Counted from the first letter of the stretch, positions 10,901 to 21,803 are shown. The stretch is DNA of 64,000 bases from Adiantum capillus-veneris (GCA_014529385.2 CM043962.1:122475970-122539969), one strand, 5' to 3'. Notes: generated by a model from the sequence alone, not told the origin. Made by a program: numbers and translations.

Positions 10901-13900
10901 GGCCATCACTTTTGTCAAGGGCTTAAATTTATGAATACACAACATGCTAGCTAGGTAGATTCAATTCTACCGCCTTATGCAACCCAGGCATAAGATGCAC
11001 ACGAGCACAGGGATTGTGTACGCACTACATTAGGTTAAGAAACCTTCCTCAACCCGCATGCTCTTTTTCTCCCTCTTTTTTGTTTCTCTCAAAGAATAAT
11101 GAAAATTTTCTAAGAAGCTTTTGAATTTGGGAGTCAGCCTAAGCCAAGGTGCTCTAACTCTCAGCTAGAAATAGGGCAAGATGCCATCTGCATTAGTCTT
11201 CATCGGTTCGTTAATTGAACACTAAGGGACATAAGGGCTATGAGCCACACACGCTGGCTAAGAGTCATTGTCAGATCTCGGGTACGATCCAACTGTTTGC
11301 ATTCCTTGGGTGATTGTTCTTAAGATCAAACAGATCTGCCTAGTGGAGTACACATCAAACACATCAATGTTAATGGACAAGCACAAGTCTTGTCATTACG
11401 AAGGTTTAGGGTGTCATTGTTGCACTATATGTTTTTTGTGCGACGCTCAAGTTGAGTTTTTTATAATCCTAAACTCACATCAGCTAATCTATACCACAGA
11501 ATCTAGAGACAGCATGGCTGTTCATAAGAGCTAGGCATCTCACTTCTGTGGATTTATTGCTCTCTCTATAGCACTATGAGTGTCTATGGCATCACAGTTT
11601 TGGGGTAGGACCCAACGGGTGTTTACTAAATCACCCCATAGGCATTCACGATCACAATTTGATCTATCCCAGTTGTACTTTCAAGGACAGAAGTCCGCAA
11701 TCTACCAGGGGATAGTGGACAACTTCAACTTTTCATGTTGATTCTCATCATTCTGTACACGGTTAACTATGTTGGTTATCGTTACCTGCTAGTTGAGCAA
11801 TTTCTACAAAGGGTCTTATGAAGGGATTTGACTATGTAGATTCTACCCAATGGTCTTGGATTGCAAAGGAAATGGGTTCCCAATGCAATGCTGTTTGTTT
11901 TTCAGGTAGGGGACGTACTGCTCTCCATTTGAATACGGGTAAGTGAACATTGCATTCAAATCTCCAGGTACGCATCTATTGGTTTGGTGTTATTCCATTT
12001 TTAGTATGCTTTGATTGGTATTTCAAGACATATAAGTACGCTTGAATGTTACAGAGCCATGCCAAGGGAATGTCGGCACAAAGTATTTTGGGCCAAGTTT
12101 CCAATCTATCTTTCTGCCTTATGCTGTTATGAGCCTACTTGTAGGGTTCAATTTGGCACACGTTGTCACATGGGATACAACATGGTCTAGGAACTCAAGG
12201 AGTTCGGTTTAGCCAGTGTGGAGAAATGAATGAGGGTCCCTCTCACTCTTTTCGCAGAGTGTTTAGAGTTACCTCCACACACAAGTACATCTTGTACTTG
12301 AAGGATGTTCTTTTTTCAGACATCCTTAGTTGAGACATATTCCACATGTGGCGAATATGAGTCTCTGGGACTGACACTGGCACCCCCTATTTCAAATACG
12401 TGTCACAACAAAGTCCCTATCTATTGGTCAAATCTGTTTTCTAGACCATTTTTTAGCACAACGTATCCGGAGCAATTTCAGTGGCCAGAAATGTTGGATA
12501 CTTTGAATGACTTGTTCAGCTACAAGTATTGCTAAACAACATTACAGATAGTTGTTTATACATATAGCAAGGCTATAAGTTGTTAATGAAAAAGTTTCAT
12601 TATCTATACCAAGAAGTGATCAATGTTTCACCTTCTATTGTGATTCAGACATTTCAACAAGGCTTGCAAGAGATTGCAACTGAAAGTATTTACTTTCTTT
12701 TCAGAACTATTTACATTCCTTTTTAATGTGTGCTAGGTTCGGATCTGTTTCTTGCTAAATACATGCACACTAGGTGTTATGGGCCCTAGTGTTTAGCAAA
12801 GGCTGATTTGGAACGGCATGCATATTCCTCAAGTTGTTGCTTATGAAGCATTTTTCACTCTATGTGCACTATCTCTATGAGATTCCTTTGGGGTCTATTA
12901 ATCACCAATAGAGGTCATGGCTCGGTTTGGGGGTTTGTGGATTTTTCAAGTTAACCACGAGGCTATTCGGACATTGTTGATTCCTCCACAATGTTATACG
13001 CTACTGTGATTCCCCATTTACCAGTCACCTAGGAAGACTGTCTATAAACCGTGGGGAAAACACACCTCAGTACTGTCAATATCCAAGGGGATTGACAGAT
13101 TACAAAGTGTAACCTTGGGTTAAAGGATATGCAAAGTGCGTACATTAGCAACAAGCAATCCAATCAATAAGCATTTATTGCTCTTCTTGGAGTTTACTTA
13201 CTATCAGTTAACGCATGTTGTGACTAGGTAGTCTCTTCATGTATAAATCAGGTTCTCAACCTTGAACACTCGTTAGGGTGGGGTTGTTTACTCATGATGA
13301 AAATTGGGAACAAGTCAAGGACTTAAACCTGTGGCTGATGAGTTACGTCAGCAAGTCACTTTCATGGAAAGTGAAAAAAGTTACACACTTTAGACTGGAA
13401 CATGTGTTTTCTATTATGATCTAATGTGTTACCTAAGTAAATGAATGCTATCCATCTATGATGATTCATGCATTATTGTATTCTACAGGCTAGGATAAAG
13501 GTTTGTTATTGCATGCACGCTAGGTGTTATGGGCCCTAGTGTTAAACACTCTTTTGTCCAAGGTGGCATGAAATTACATCTCCAGTTGTTTCAAGGATGA
13601 AACCTCTCTTTCGAAGGGAAGGAGTAAATCATCAATCATTCCTGTAACTTAAGTTCTGAGCATGTTATAAACAAAGGTTTATATTCTGCAACTTAAGAAA
13701 GGAGAATAGACATGCTAAGAGCATAAACTTGCTACGAGCATAAAATATAGGTGACTACACCATTCAGAGGTGCTAAGAGCATATATTTAGGATATGCTAA
13801 ATAGCATATGCACGTTACAACTCTTGATATGATTCTTATGGTACGGTTTAAAGATGATTTGACTAGTCTACAGTCAAGTCTATTCCTTTACAACTTTTTT

Positions 13901-16900
13901 GAAAACTTATTCTTTTCACTTTAGTTTTCGAGGACGAAAACTCTTCCTTAAGGGGGGGAGTAATGTCAGGACAAGGGTCCTACGGGGCAAGGCCCAACCT
14001 AGGGGGTCAGGGACCTAGGCCAAGGGCCTGGACTAGACCAGTGTGGACTGGGGATCCGCTTAGGGCAAGATCTAGGAGCTAGGCCTATATAAAGGATGGT
14101 AGGGAGGAGGATCCTAGGTCTTAGTCCCCTATGTCTTACATTCAACCACGTTGATCCCCTCAATCTTTACCATACTTTTGGCTTTGCCAGAATTATCTTT
14201 TTGAATGTTTTTCTGCTCTCTTAGAAAGCTGCAAAAATCCTTTTTGTAATGACCCTTTGCATGGAAATGGTAACACTTGACATTTTTGGCACTGTCTTCT
14301 GTACTAGAGTTCCTGTTTTTTCTTGGACTACAAGGATTTTTCTCTCTACTTTTGCTTTTGTTCATGTTCTTGTCACGGTCTCTTTGCTTCATTGAACTAC
14401 CAGTCACATATGCATCTCCATGGCTAGCACCTTCAAGAGATTTACGCCAAATCTCTTCAGTGAGCAACACATTTGTGACATCATTGAACACTAACTTTCC
14501 ATTCGGAGCTAAATTGCTAATTGTTGTGCAAAATATGTCCCATGAACTAGGTAGAGAGTATAACAAGAATATAGACTTCAGTTGATTGTTGAACTCACTA
14601 AAGCCCTGAGATGTCATCTTCTTAAAGAAGGAGTTGAACTCATTTAAGTGTCTGAAACTATGCTACCTTCTTTCATGCTAAGCTTCATAAGGATTTTCAT
14701 GAGAAAAACTTTGTTGGATGCACTTTTGCTCTCCCATGCTGAACATAAGCTATCCCATAGATCCTTGGCTGTCGTCTTCCCTATGATAGCAAAGAACACT
14801 GACTCGGCTAGATGTAGATGTATTGTATCCATGGCTTTTGCATCTAAAAGCTCCCATTGAGCCTGCGTATATATCCATCACCCTCTGCACACTCTCTCAA
14901 TGATTCTGATAGACCTTTGTTAGTCAAAATATCTATTTCCACATGGTAAAGCTACTGCCACCAAAGTTGCAGATGAAATTGTCCTCCTTTTCTGAAGAAG
15001 AAGCTATCACCACTGACAAGAGGGTTTGAGAGGTGCCAAACTATGGCAAGAAGCAACATAAATTTGGGTAGTGTAACCTTTGTATCGAGAGAAAAATCTC
15101 AACCAAAATAGGCTCAGAAGTGCCAATAATGAAAGTCACGACTGACAGGAAAAATCAAGTAGAGTCTCCTTTGTATGAGGAGTCAAAACTCAACTAAAAA
15201 AACCTCATAGAATTTGCCAACTCCACTACCGGGGCATCAAATAACTGACACTGTCACTACAAATAGACTGCCATACACGACGTCAAGTATAAAATTCGAC
15301 CATATATATATATATCCTATGGCGAGGGTACTGTAATGGGAAACTCTAGCTACATGTATCACCGAAGGTAAAATTCGAGAATACCCCATCTCAAAGAAAA
15401 CCTCACGTTGGTCCCTGCAATAGGCTGCGTATACTCAAAGACACCAGCCATAGTCTCAGGAAGGGCTATTTCGGAGCCGAGTCTCAGAAATGATCGGGTA
15501 AAGTGCCAAGGCTAGCCAAATATGGCTTCACAAAAGACGTGCATAGTCAATATCCACAACATGCGTACATAGACTCGCAAGAAATAATCCTTGCTGGGTT
15601 TTGGTTCTCAAAAGAGCGAAAAACATAAAAACTGTAACCACTATGAACAAACCACATGTATGGCCATAGCCCTAGTCTATGCCTCAATCGAAAAAGTTCG
15701 TCGATTGGGTCTTCAACACGTATACCACATGTAACATCAATGCTAACAACTCTGCCTCCGAGCATTGTGCTTGGGAAAAGCATCTCTCAAGAGACCCCAA
15801 AAAAGAGGTTGTGAGTGCTCTCTCTATGTTGGAGAAACTGGTCGATGTTGCCTTTCGCCACAGGATGAAAGTATGCTAGTTGAATAGCCGCCAAAATCCT
15901 CGAAGCCGATGCCAGGTGTCACTCCTATATGGTAGAGGCATCTCACCCATGCAGGTCATGGCATCCGCAAGAAAGTGGTCGTCCGTGAGAAAACTGGCGT
16001 TGGGTAGGATGTCGAGAATCCGTCGGATTATGAGAGGTGTCAAAAAATAACGTTGATGTCGATGTAGGTCACTTGTCAAGATCAAGTCCTGCTGTCATCT
16101 ACTTACCAAAAAACCTTGCTTCTCCTCAACTTTGCAAGCTCAATGCTGTCCGATTCAGCTCAGTGCTCGATTCCGACGAAATTGGACTCGTTGCAGCTCC
16201 GACTCCTGAGTCTGTGTGTGTGTGTTTGTGTGTGTATACACTACCACACACATTCAATTTCAGCTCGTGAATATGTTTTGATTTCTATCTCACGACCACT
16301 TGTGGAAACAAGTGTTTGCACACACTATAGTGTGTCAAACAAATAACCGAAAGTCAAATTCAAGAAAAATTCTACAACTGCCTACTGCAAAGAAATGTTG
16401 ACTGTGTGTGTGGGGCAGAAAGCGGCGAGGTGGGAGGAGGGTGTGAGGGAAAATTGGGGAAGAAGGAGAAGCATAGACAATTTCTTGGGTTAGTGGAGTA
16501 GAAAGTGAGAGTGTAAGTCAACTCTCACTTTTTCTCCCTATATTCATTATAGAGAAAATGAAGTTAGGGGTGGTTCCCATGATCACCTGGCCCACACCCC
16601 AACACTGTTCTAGGGACCCACCACGCACAGGTCCATCATATCCCATTTCTCATAGAGACCCAGCCACTTAGTTTCTTTTAGAACATGTCAATAGACTGGT
16701 TGAGCCTGTTTTTTCCTTGCTCTTCTCCACCATATTAAAGTCACCAATCAAAATCCACTCACCTTCAATAGGGGAATCCCTAAGGTCCATCCACACTTTG
16801 GCTTCATCCTTTGAATTGTAGGGGCCATATATGTTGACTATAATGATAGGCTGATCTGCCCACTTGACTCTCACTCCCATGGCTCTCCCAGAGGGGAACT

Positions 16901-19900
16901 AAGGACCACTTTGGGCTCTAGGTCCTTGTCCACAATAGAGAGGATGCCATTGAACCCATCAACTCCATCTCCATAAAACACCAACTTCTTTCTCAATGCC
17001 TGCTTTCTTTTGCTGCGAGCATCAAGATGATGCTCTTGGATGGCCCAGCAATGAACAACCTTCTTCTTTCTAACTTCCTCCCAGAAAAGGGCATGCTTCA
17101 TTTGGGTTTTCAATCCTTTCACATTCCATGATTGAATAGCCAGGTCTTCTATCATTGAGAGAGAAGAACTAATTATTCAACAGCTGAACCTTGCTTGATC
17201 TTCGCATCTGTGGCCCCGACAGAGTACAAAGGAGCCTCCAGGTCAGGGGAATTCTTTTCTTGTAGCGCTTCAAAGGGATTGTGAAGTGGGATGATATCAT
17301 TCACCCCTTTTGATTGGGCGGGGGTGTAGAGGAGCCTTTCCCTTTCACAATCCCATTAGACTCTAGTAAAATAGATTCCCTTGACACTACCTTCACCCTT
17401 TTGGCCCTATTCAGTCCTAGAATTCTCACAATCAAGGCAATTGTTATTGTCATAAACTTAAGTGCCGATGCAGGATGAATCGATGTAGTTTCTTTGTGGG
17501 GCATTGGAGGGTTTGCATTGTGGAGCCTTGCACCGCACCATTTTTCTCTTGCAATTTAGTGACTTCATTGTCACAAACCATAGACTCTTTTTCCTCCCCT
17601 ATTCTTGTTTCTTCACAGCTCTTAGCCTGTTTTTGACTACCTTCCGCAATTGTTTCCTTGGCAGGAACAAGATTGACCTCTCCTAAACCGAAGGCCTTGG
17701 CTCTGGGCTCAAAGTTCATTTTAGTCCTCATGAAGCAATCCTTGGGAGGGTGCCCAAGTTTGTTGCACTCAAAGGACGCCCCAAAGGTGGTCGCGAAATT
17801 GAATGAAACAGTAACAAGTCTAGCGCCCACATTGATCACCATGCTTTTTGGTGGTGTCTTAGACATACTCCATCCTATACAAACCCGATTAGAAGACCTT
17901 CCAAGACCCCTCTTGTTTGGAACAAACAAGGGGGTGTCCAGTTGACTCACAAGCATCCTGATATTATCCCAAAGCAAACGAGGCAAGCCCATAAACTCGA
18001 CCCAAATAGGATTAATCTCCTGGAAGGACTTTGCTGAGTCGAACACTGGCTCCCATGGTACAACACAGACAATAGTGCTATTAAATGTAAGGGGACCTTT
18101 GTCAAGGATGTTTGAAACGTTGGATACCTCCTTGAATCTAACTGAGCAGACACCCTTGGCTAGGTAAGTAGTATTTTCAATTGCTCCCCCATGCCCAAGG
18201 ATTTGTGGCCCTTGAATCCATTGCATCAGCTCACATCTATTTGCGATTCTCCCATTGAAGCCAAACACCAATGTCAGTTTAGTTTGCATGGCTAGCTGCT
18301 TCTTAATGAGAGCTGATGGAATTGCGATAGAAATAGCTGGCGTAGTCTGAACCTATTGTGGTGGAGACTTCTTAAGATCACTAAAGGCTTGATCCGCGAG
18401 CCCATCTTCAAATTACCCACTATCTTGTGCCTGTGAGCAGGTTGTTTTTTTACTCTTAGGGTCACTACCTAGCTACCTGTTAACTTCCATTAGCTCTTGT
18501 TCAAGACGAGTCTTCACGATCTTCAGATTTTCATGGCCTGCAACACTTAAGGTCTTAGCAGTTGTGGCTTTAAGGCCATCCTTAGCTTCAAAACCCTTCA
18601 AGATGCTTGCAAAGGAAACTCCTAGTCTGAGACTTGTAGAAACCGCCACCACCTTGTTTCCATCCGTACAAATCGCGCCCTGTGGCTCGCCTACCTTAAG
18701 GGTTTTCACCTCGAAGCTACATCTTGTAGCATTTTGGTATGCCATTCTTCCTTTTTCTTCAGCGGCACGGACCGTTCCAGTTGGCCACGCTTTATCAAAC
18801 ACCTGGGTCAGACTCGTTGTCGAAGACACACCCCTTATCAAGGCTCTGTAAGCACATCAATCCATCAATCAAGACACACCTCCCATTCACAAAGAATGAC
18901 CAAACCATAAGCGCACTTAGCTCAGGTGCTAGGTAGGGCTCTCCTTAGCTTACGAAATCAACACTTCTCCCACTCTATCACTCGGGCTCCATCTCTGAAA
19001 ATCAGCACAAGGAACATAGAGAACAAAAAATCCATTTACGAAGCGTTTCACATTGCTTTTTTCATTGGTGAATGTTAACATGTTTTTCAAAGCATCGGGA
19101 GGTATTTACCCATTGAGGTATCTTTGTACGTTATTTTGATGAATACAATACTTACACTCACTATTGAAAAAAAGAAAGAAAAAGAAAAACATGTTAACAA
19201 TGAGAAATAATGTCTTTTAAAGAAATCATCTAGGCATTTTTATAAATGTTTGAGAAAAAAACTTAAAATTTTGATAAAATTCCGAACTTGAAACTATTCA
19301 TTATTTTCATAGTATAAAATCTATGTTGCCGTAGAAAAAGTTTCATCACCTAATTATACACCTCATCGCTGTTTACGTAAAATAAACCTAAAAAATTTGG
19401 TGAGAAAATAGGACACTTAAACAATGTCCAATTATAGGGTAAGGGGGCCAACTTTAGGCCACCTAAGCCACGAGGGGGCTCCTGATTTGTGTGTTGCACG
19501 GAATACATTGCTGAGGGGCGCATTTGAAAGAGCACCACTATTGCTATCTCCAGAAAAAATATGGTGATGAAGCGATCTCTGCAGAGAAAGTATGGCGCCG
19601 ACAAACATTTCCTTTGTAGCAAAAGTGGGTGTGAGAGGGAAGCCACTCCCAAGGGGAGTAATGAGCCAAAGCGGCCAGCAAGGCTTAATCACAGATCCAA
19701 CGACCCAAACCCCCTAGACAGACGTGCTAGCCAAGTTGTGACCCATTATTGGAGAAAAGTTTTCTTAAACTTGGGGAGTCCAGGGTCCCACTGCAGGGCC
19801 AGTTTTTTATTGGCCCCTTTACCCTAGAACTAGTTTTAAATTGTTTAAGAGTACTCTCCTTGTTTCAATTGGAGGGTACTTTACATGTTTTCTTAAGGCA

Positions 19901-20082
19901 AGCTTTAAATCTAGCCACAGTACTCCAAGTGATATAGCTAGTAAAAAGATTGTTATTTGAAGCAAATAGGTGTCCCCAATTTCGGAAGTAGCGGCATTAA
20001 GGGGTATCTCGAGAGATCCTTAGGATAAGTTTGAAGTCAGAAAGGGAAAGGGAGCACGTGGAAAGAGGATGGAGTGGACACG

Positions 20083-20158
<76 letters not shown>

Positions 20159-21543
20159 TCATTTCGCAGGTCGAAACGCATTTCCCATGGCCATGGGTCG
20201 GCAGGTGCGGGAGAGGGGACAACAAGAGAGATACGGAGGGAGCTCCTCTGAGCGATGTCCATGGGTGTGCAGGTCCGGCAGAGGCCAGAGTGGGAGAGAC
20301 AGCGAGAGAGCTTTTTCAGCGAGAGAGAAAGCAGGTGATTAGAAGACAAGAGACGCAGATGGCTCGAGAACAACAGCGAGGTGGTCTGAGGGAGGCGGAG
20401 TCCGAGCTGCAAAGGGTGAGGCCATTGCTGCGTAGGTAGGGCAGAGGGAAGGGCATCGTGCAGAGGCGAGAAAGAGGAAGGGGAAGAGAGAGGGTATCTG
20501 GGTAGATTCCGTGTAATGGGGGCGTAGACCCAGTAGTATGTCATTGCATCATTTATAGTTTTTGGTACCTTTTGTTGTGCAGGCATGGTAATCCCAAGAG
20601 GTTGGATGGTTATCTTGAACTTCTCAATGGTGCATCTGAGTCCATGTTACTATCCAAACCCTCTTCAATTTGATCCTTGGAGGTGGATGGTAATTTATTT
20701 TTTTACAAGAATTCCATTTCATAAATTTAAGTTACTATCGAATATCTAATATTTTTTTCCATCCCTTATAAGTGCCTCATGTTTAGTATTGATATCATTT
20801 TTATAAAAGATTATTGCACAAGCTCAAACTTGTGTGCTTAAATTTTGGCATTGATTATGTTTGAACTATCAGAACCCTCAAAACGATAAAGAAAGTAACA
20901 ATCCCGACTTCTTGATACCTTTTGGTGGGGGTTTACGGAGGTGCCCAGGATACCCACTAGCAATGTTCGAAGTATCCATTTTTATTCATTATCTTGTCAC
21001 TCTTTACAAGTAAGTGGTATCACAAGAAGTTTTGGACAAATTCTCACAATAATTCCCACATTGTGACTTACCTCAACATCATGAGCTTTTGTGAAGGAGG
21101 CACCGCATACCTAGCTAGACACGATTGGGAGAGGGGACCGTCGGCCCAGTGGGGGGGCCGGGGGTCCCCTGCCCCCAATCGTACCTAGCTAGGTATCTCG
21201 TGCCTCTCAAGCAAAAGCTCATGATGTTATTCATTTTATGAAAAACACTGGAAAAGACTATGTTTCCTACATGAGAAAATTTCTAAATCTTCTTGTGCAT
21301 AGTGTTATGTTATTTAGTTACGAAATAAAATAGGAATTAAGCTAAATTTAATAGCAGGTCATTTGGCTAGGGTATGTTCATCTGATAGTATTAACCAAAA
21401 CATTGTGCAAACTTGGCATTGTTGATGCATGTGTCAGGTGGGAACGAGTATTTGGCAAAGATGCGCAACGTGATGAGGTAACTTGCCTGAGTTTCCCCTT
21501 GATGCGCAATGGCTTACCACTCAAATTGCAACCATTGGACTAA
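6006..21543 (+). CDS. cytochrome P450, CYP85 clan, C-terminal half (six exons)
   Basis: Six exons (6006-6257, 6425-6514, 6704-6782, 20583-20689, 20873-21009, 21438-21543) total 771 nt. They form one uninterrupted frame of 256 residues plus a TAA, with GT-AG at every junction and matching phases (0,0,1,0,2). The order is a helix-H/I region ending [11 protein letters not shown], then KLTWDDY, the K-helix ExxR (RETLRL), the DPWRW motif, the heme-thiolate loop [10 protein letters not shown] with the Cys ligand, and a C-terminus [11 protein letters not shown]. The FKG and DPWRW wording is that of the CYP85 clan (CYP85/87/88/90/707/720/725), membrane-anchored monooxygenases of steroid, terpenoid and hormone metabolism. 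Exons for the first ~240 residues are not in the window, probably upstream. The I-helix reads GAFENT where most P450s have AGxxTT, so activity or substrate may be unusual. The intron between exons 3 and 4 is 13.8 kb of nested transposons. Confidence 0.88.
6578..6625. repeat. 48-nt poly-C homopolymer
   Basis: An unbroken run of 48 C residues lies inside the intron between P450 exons 6425-6514 and 6704-6782. It is flanked by shorter C runs and a T-rich acceptor side. On the opposite strand it is a G-quadruplex-forming G run. The length may be inexact because sequencing often misreads such runs. Confidence 0.9.
6822..7903. repeat. (GA)n/(CT)n microsatellites within the large P450 intron
   Basis: Tracts lie at about 6822-6846, 7176-7222 (CT then CA), 7459-7497, 7619-7643 and 7846-7903. 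The spacers show no coding signal beyond the copia relic that begins to the right of the last tract. The open frames crossing them are low-complexity. Confidence 0.85.
7904..8520 (-). pseudogene. copia relic: protease region (3' fragment of a split element)
   Basis: The minus strand encodes [17 protein letters not shown], then the aspartic protease signature [16 protein letters not shown], then a degenerate stretch matching the copia linker ([16 protein letters not shown]). It stops making sense near the (GA)n tract at 7903, so integrase and everything downstream are missing. Upstream of the protease an in-frame TAA is present. This is the continuation of the gag relic at 14146-15000. The two were separated by the LTR element at 8521-14140, which duplicated TTCAA. 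Confidence 0.82.
8521..8697 (+). repeat. 5' LTR
   Basis: This LTR is TG...CA bounded and contains a TATA box (CCTATATAAAGG, 8640-8651). It shares about 96-97% identity with the right LTR. It is preceded by the target duplication TTCAA. Confidence 0.95.
8699..8710 (+). promoter_or_regulatory. primer-binding site complementary to initiator Met-tRNA
   Basis: TGGTATCAGAGC starts two bases after the LTR end. It is the standard plant PBS complementary to the 3' end of tRNA-iMet, where minus-strand cDNA synthesis starts. Confidence 0.92.
8711..13963 (+). other. non-coding interior of the LTR element
   Basis: Only short open frames exist on either strand and none shows gag, protease, reverse transcriptase or integrase motifs. 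The interior contains a 62-bp tandem duplication at 9181-9304. It also has two copies of a phrase around CTAGGTGTTATGGGCCCTAG (near 12770 and 13520), each with inverted CACTAGG/CCTAGTG-like ends. It closes with the polypurine tract 13950-13963. Confidence 0.7.
9181..9304 (+). repeat. 62-bp tandem duplication (two copies)
   Basis: Copy 1 (9181-9242) and copy 2 (9243-9304) both carry ACCAAGGCAC and CCGCAAGCGACTGCTATGG, with a handful of substitutions. The period is not a multiple of three, so it does not extend a protein repeat. Confidence 0.85.
13964..14140 (+). repeat. 3' LTR
   Basis: This is the right copy of the 177-bp LTR with the same TATA box and TG...CA ends. It is followed immediately by the target duplication TTCAA at 14141-14145. 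Confidence 0.95.
14146..15000 (-). pseudogene. copia relic: gag (5' fragment of the split element)
   Basis: The minus strand reads a UBN2-type copia gag. [10 protein letters not shown] near the start (about 14,950) carries stops. Then come [56 protein letters not shown] and a zinc-knuckle-like stretch ([15 protein letters not shown]). The knuckle has lost one of its Cys residues. A one-base deletion near 14645 separates two frames. Its continuation is the protease relic at 7904-8520, on the other side of the nested LTR element. The 5' LTR could not be placed. Confidence 0.82.
15001..16590. other. no gene recognised; probably the decayed 5' part of the copia relic
   Basis: No coding signal was seen on either strand. 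Features present are a (GT)n run near 16211-16240, a 16-bp perfect palindrome at 16320-16335 (core CACTATAGTG) and a short hairpin with arms at 16501-16512 and 16521-16532. The sequence may include the missing copia 5' LTR and leader, but no TG...CA repeat pair or clear primer site was found. Confidence 0.4.
16600..17155 (-). pseudogene. LINE ORF2 start: apurinic endonuclease domain
   Basis: Minus-strand frames read IQSWNVKGL (the SWNxxGL opening motif), WAIQEHHL (the metal-binding QE motif), [12 protein letters not shown] and [10 protein letters not shown]. These are the canonical order of the L1 endonuclease that nicks target DNA. A frameshift near 16875 and another near 16690 break the frame. 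Nothing corresponding to reverse transcriptase follows. Confidence 0.82.
17200..18841 (-). pseudogene. LINE ORF1 (DUF4283-like domain plus zinc knuckle)
   Basis: A single minus-strand frame from 18841 to 17450 is interrupted by stops at 18473-18475 (TAG), 18413-18415 (TAA) and 18353-18355 (TAG). Near its start it reads VSFASILKG. The middle has [31 protein letters not shown] and [13 protein letters not shown], as in the DUF4283 domain of plant L1 ORF1 proteins. A zinc knuckle follows ([12 protein letters not shown]), with the first Cys replaced by Ser. The C-terminus shifts frame and ends with [19 protein letters not shown]. The family binds element RNA in the ribonucleoprotein. Confidence 0.78.
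18851..20084. other. no gene seen; intronic spacer
   Basis: This is P450 intron sequence between the LINE relic and a long (GA)n tract. The short frames on both strands have no recognisable domain or splice context. Confidence 0.5.
20085..20156. repeat. (GA)36 microsatellite
   Basis: An uninterrupted GA run of about 72 bp lies in the 3' part of the large P450 intron. Flanking sequence to 20580 is purine-rich and low-complexity. Confidence 0.95.
20583..21543 (+). CDS. P450 exon group B (DPWRW, heme loop, C-terminus, stop)
   Basis: Exon 20583-20689 follows TTGTTGTGCAG and encodes VIPRGWMV and LQFDPWRWM. Exon 20873-21009 encodes the heme-binding loop [10 protein letters not shown], then [17 protein letters not shown], ending in phase 2 at GTAAGT. 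Exon 21438-21543 follows GTGTCAG and encodes WERVFGKD and [11 protein letters not shown] with stop TAA at 21541-21543. The final intron carries the 154-bp hairpin at 21075-21228. The exons were recognised from motif order and splice phase, not from long open frames, because each is under 140 nt. Confidence 0.9.
21075..21228. repeat. 154-bp near-complete hairpin (inverted repeat) in the last P450 intron
   Basis: The outer 17 bp of each arm are perfect complements (AACATCATGAGCTTTTG, 21075-21091 and 21212-21228). The arms then continue with mismatches and small bulges through ATACCTAGCTAG and GATTGGG/AGGGGACC to a GGCCC/GGGCC pair around a loop of about seven bases. No coding potential was seen. 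It could be a foldback MITE or a microRNA-type precursor. The sequence alone does not separate these. Confidence 0.85.
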
Positions 21544-21803
21544 GATTATGATAGTGGTCATCAACTATTTATGGCATATATAGATAAGCTCATTGATGCT
21601 GATATCGACATTGATATTTACCTAATTTTTGTTACATAAATTAGATTTGATCATTTAGAATTGAGGTCCTCTGTGTGTGTGTGTGTGTGCGCGCGCGCAT
21701 GTGCACACATGCACTCCTGTGCGTGCATGCTTTTTCAAAAAATCCATACAAACATTATTTATGTACATTTATATATAAAATTTTATGCATAACTCATCTT
21801 AAA

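Larger units (their letters stand above)
8521..14140 (+). mobile_element. 5.6-kb LTR retrotransposon without recognisable ORFs, nested in the copia relic
   Basis: Two 177-bp direct repeats (8521-8697, 13964-14140) begin TGTCAG and end TTACA. They differ at about six positions by my count. A 12-nt initiator-Met tRNA primer site follows the left LTR, and a purine tract AAGGGGGGGAGTAA precedes the right one. The element is bounded by the 5-bp target duplication TTCAA (8516-8520 and 14141-14145). No gag or pol domain is visible in the 5.27-kb interior, so it is non-autonomous or thoroughly decayed. The last coding-like bases (GAGGACGAAAACTC, then the G-run) resemble the 3' end of many plant Ty3/gypsy elements. 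That family assignment is inference. Confidence 0.9.
16600..18850 (-). mobile_element. LINE (L1-type non-LTR retrotransposon) relic lacking its 3' part
   Basis: On the minus strand an ORF1-type RNA-binding protein (18841 to about 17200) is followed by the start of ORF2, the apurinic endonuclease (17155 to about 16600). Reverse transcriptase, 3' UTR and poly-A are absent. This is the reverse of the usual 5' truncation, so the 3' part was probably removed by a later deletion or insertion near 16590. Stops and frameshifts throughout show it is dead. Confidence 0.82.

Noticed and set aside
15001-15060. A degenerate tRNA-iMet primer site for the copia relic (GCTATCACCAC)
   Set aside because: Only part of the 12-nt site matches, and no LTR with TG...CA ends and a partner copy could be found.
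17504-17945. Plus-strand frames opposite the LINE ORF1
   Set aside because: They are antisense shadows of the minus-strand DUF4283-like frame, with no motif of their own.
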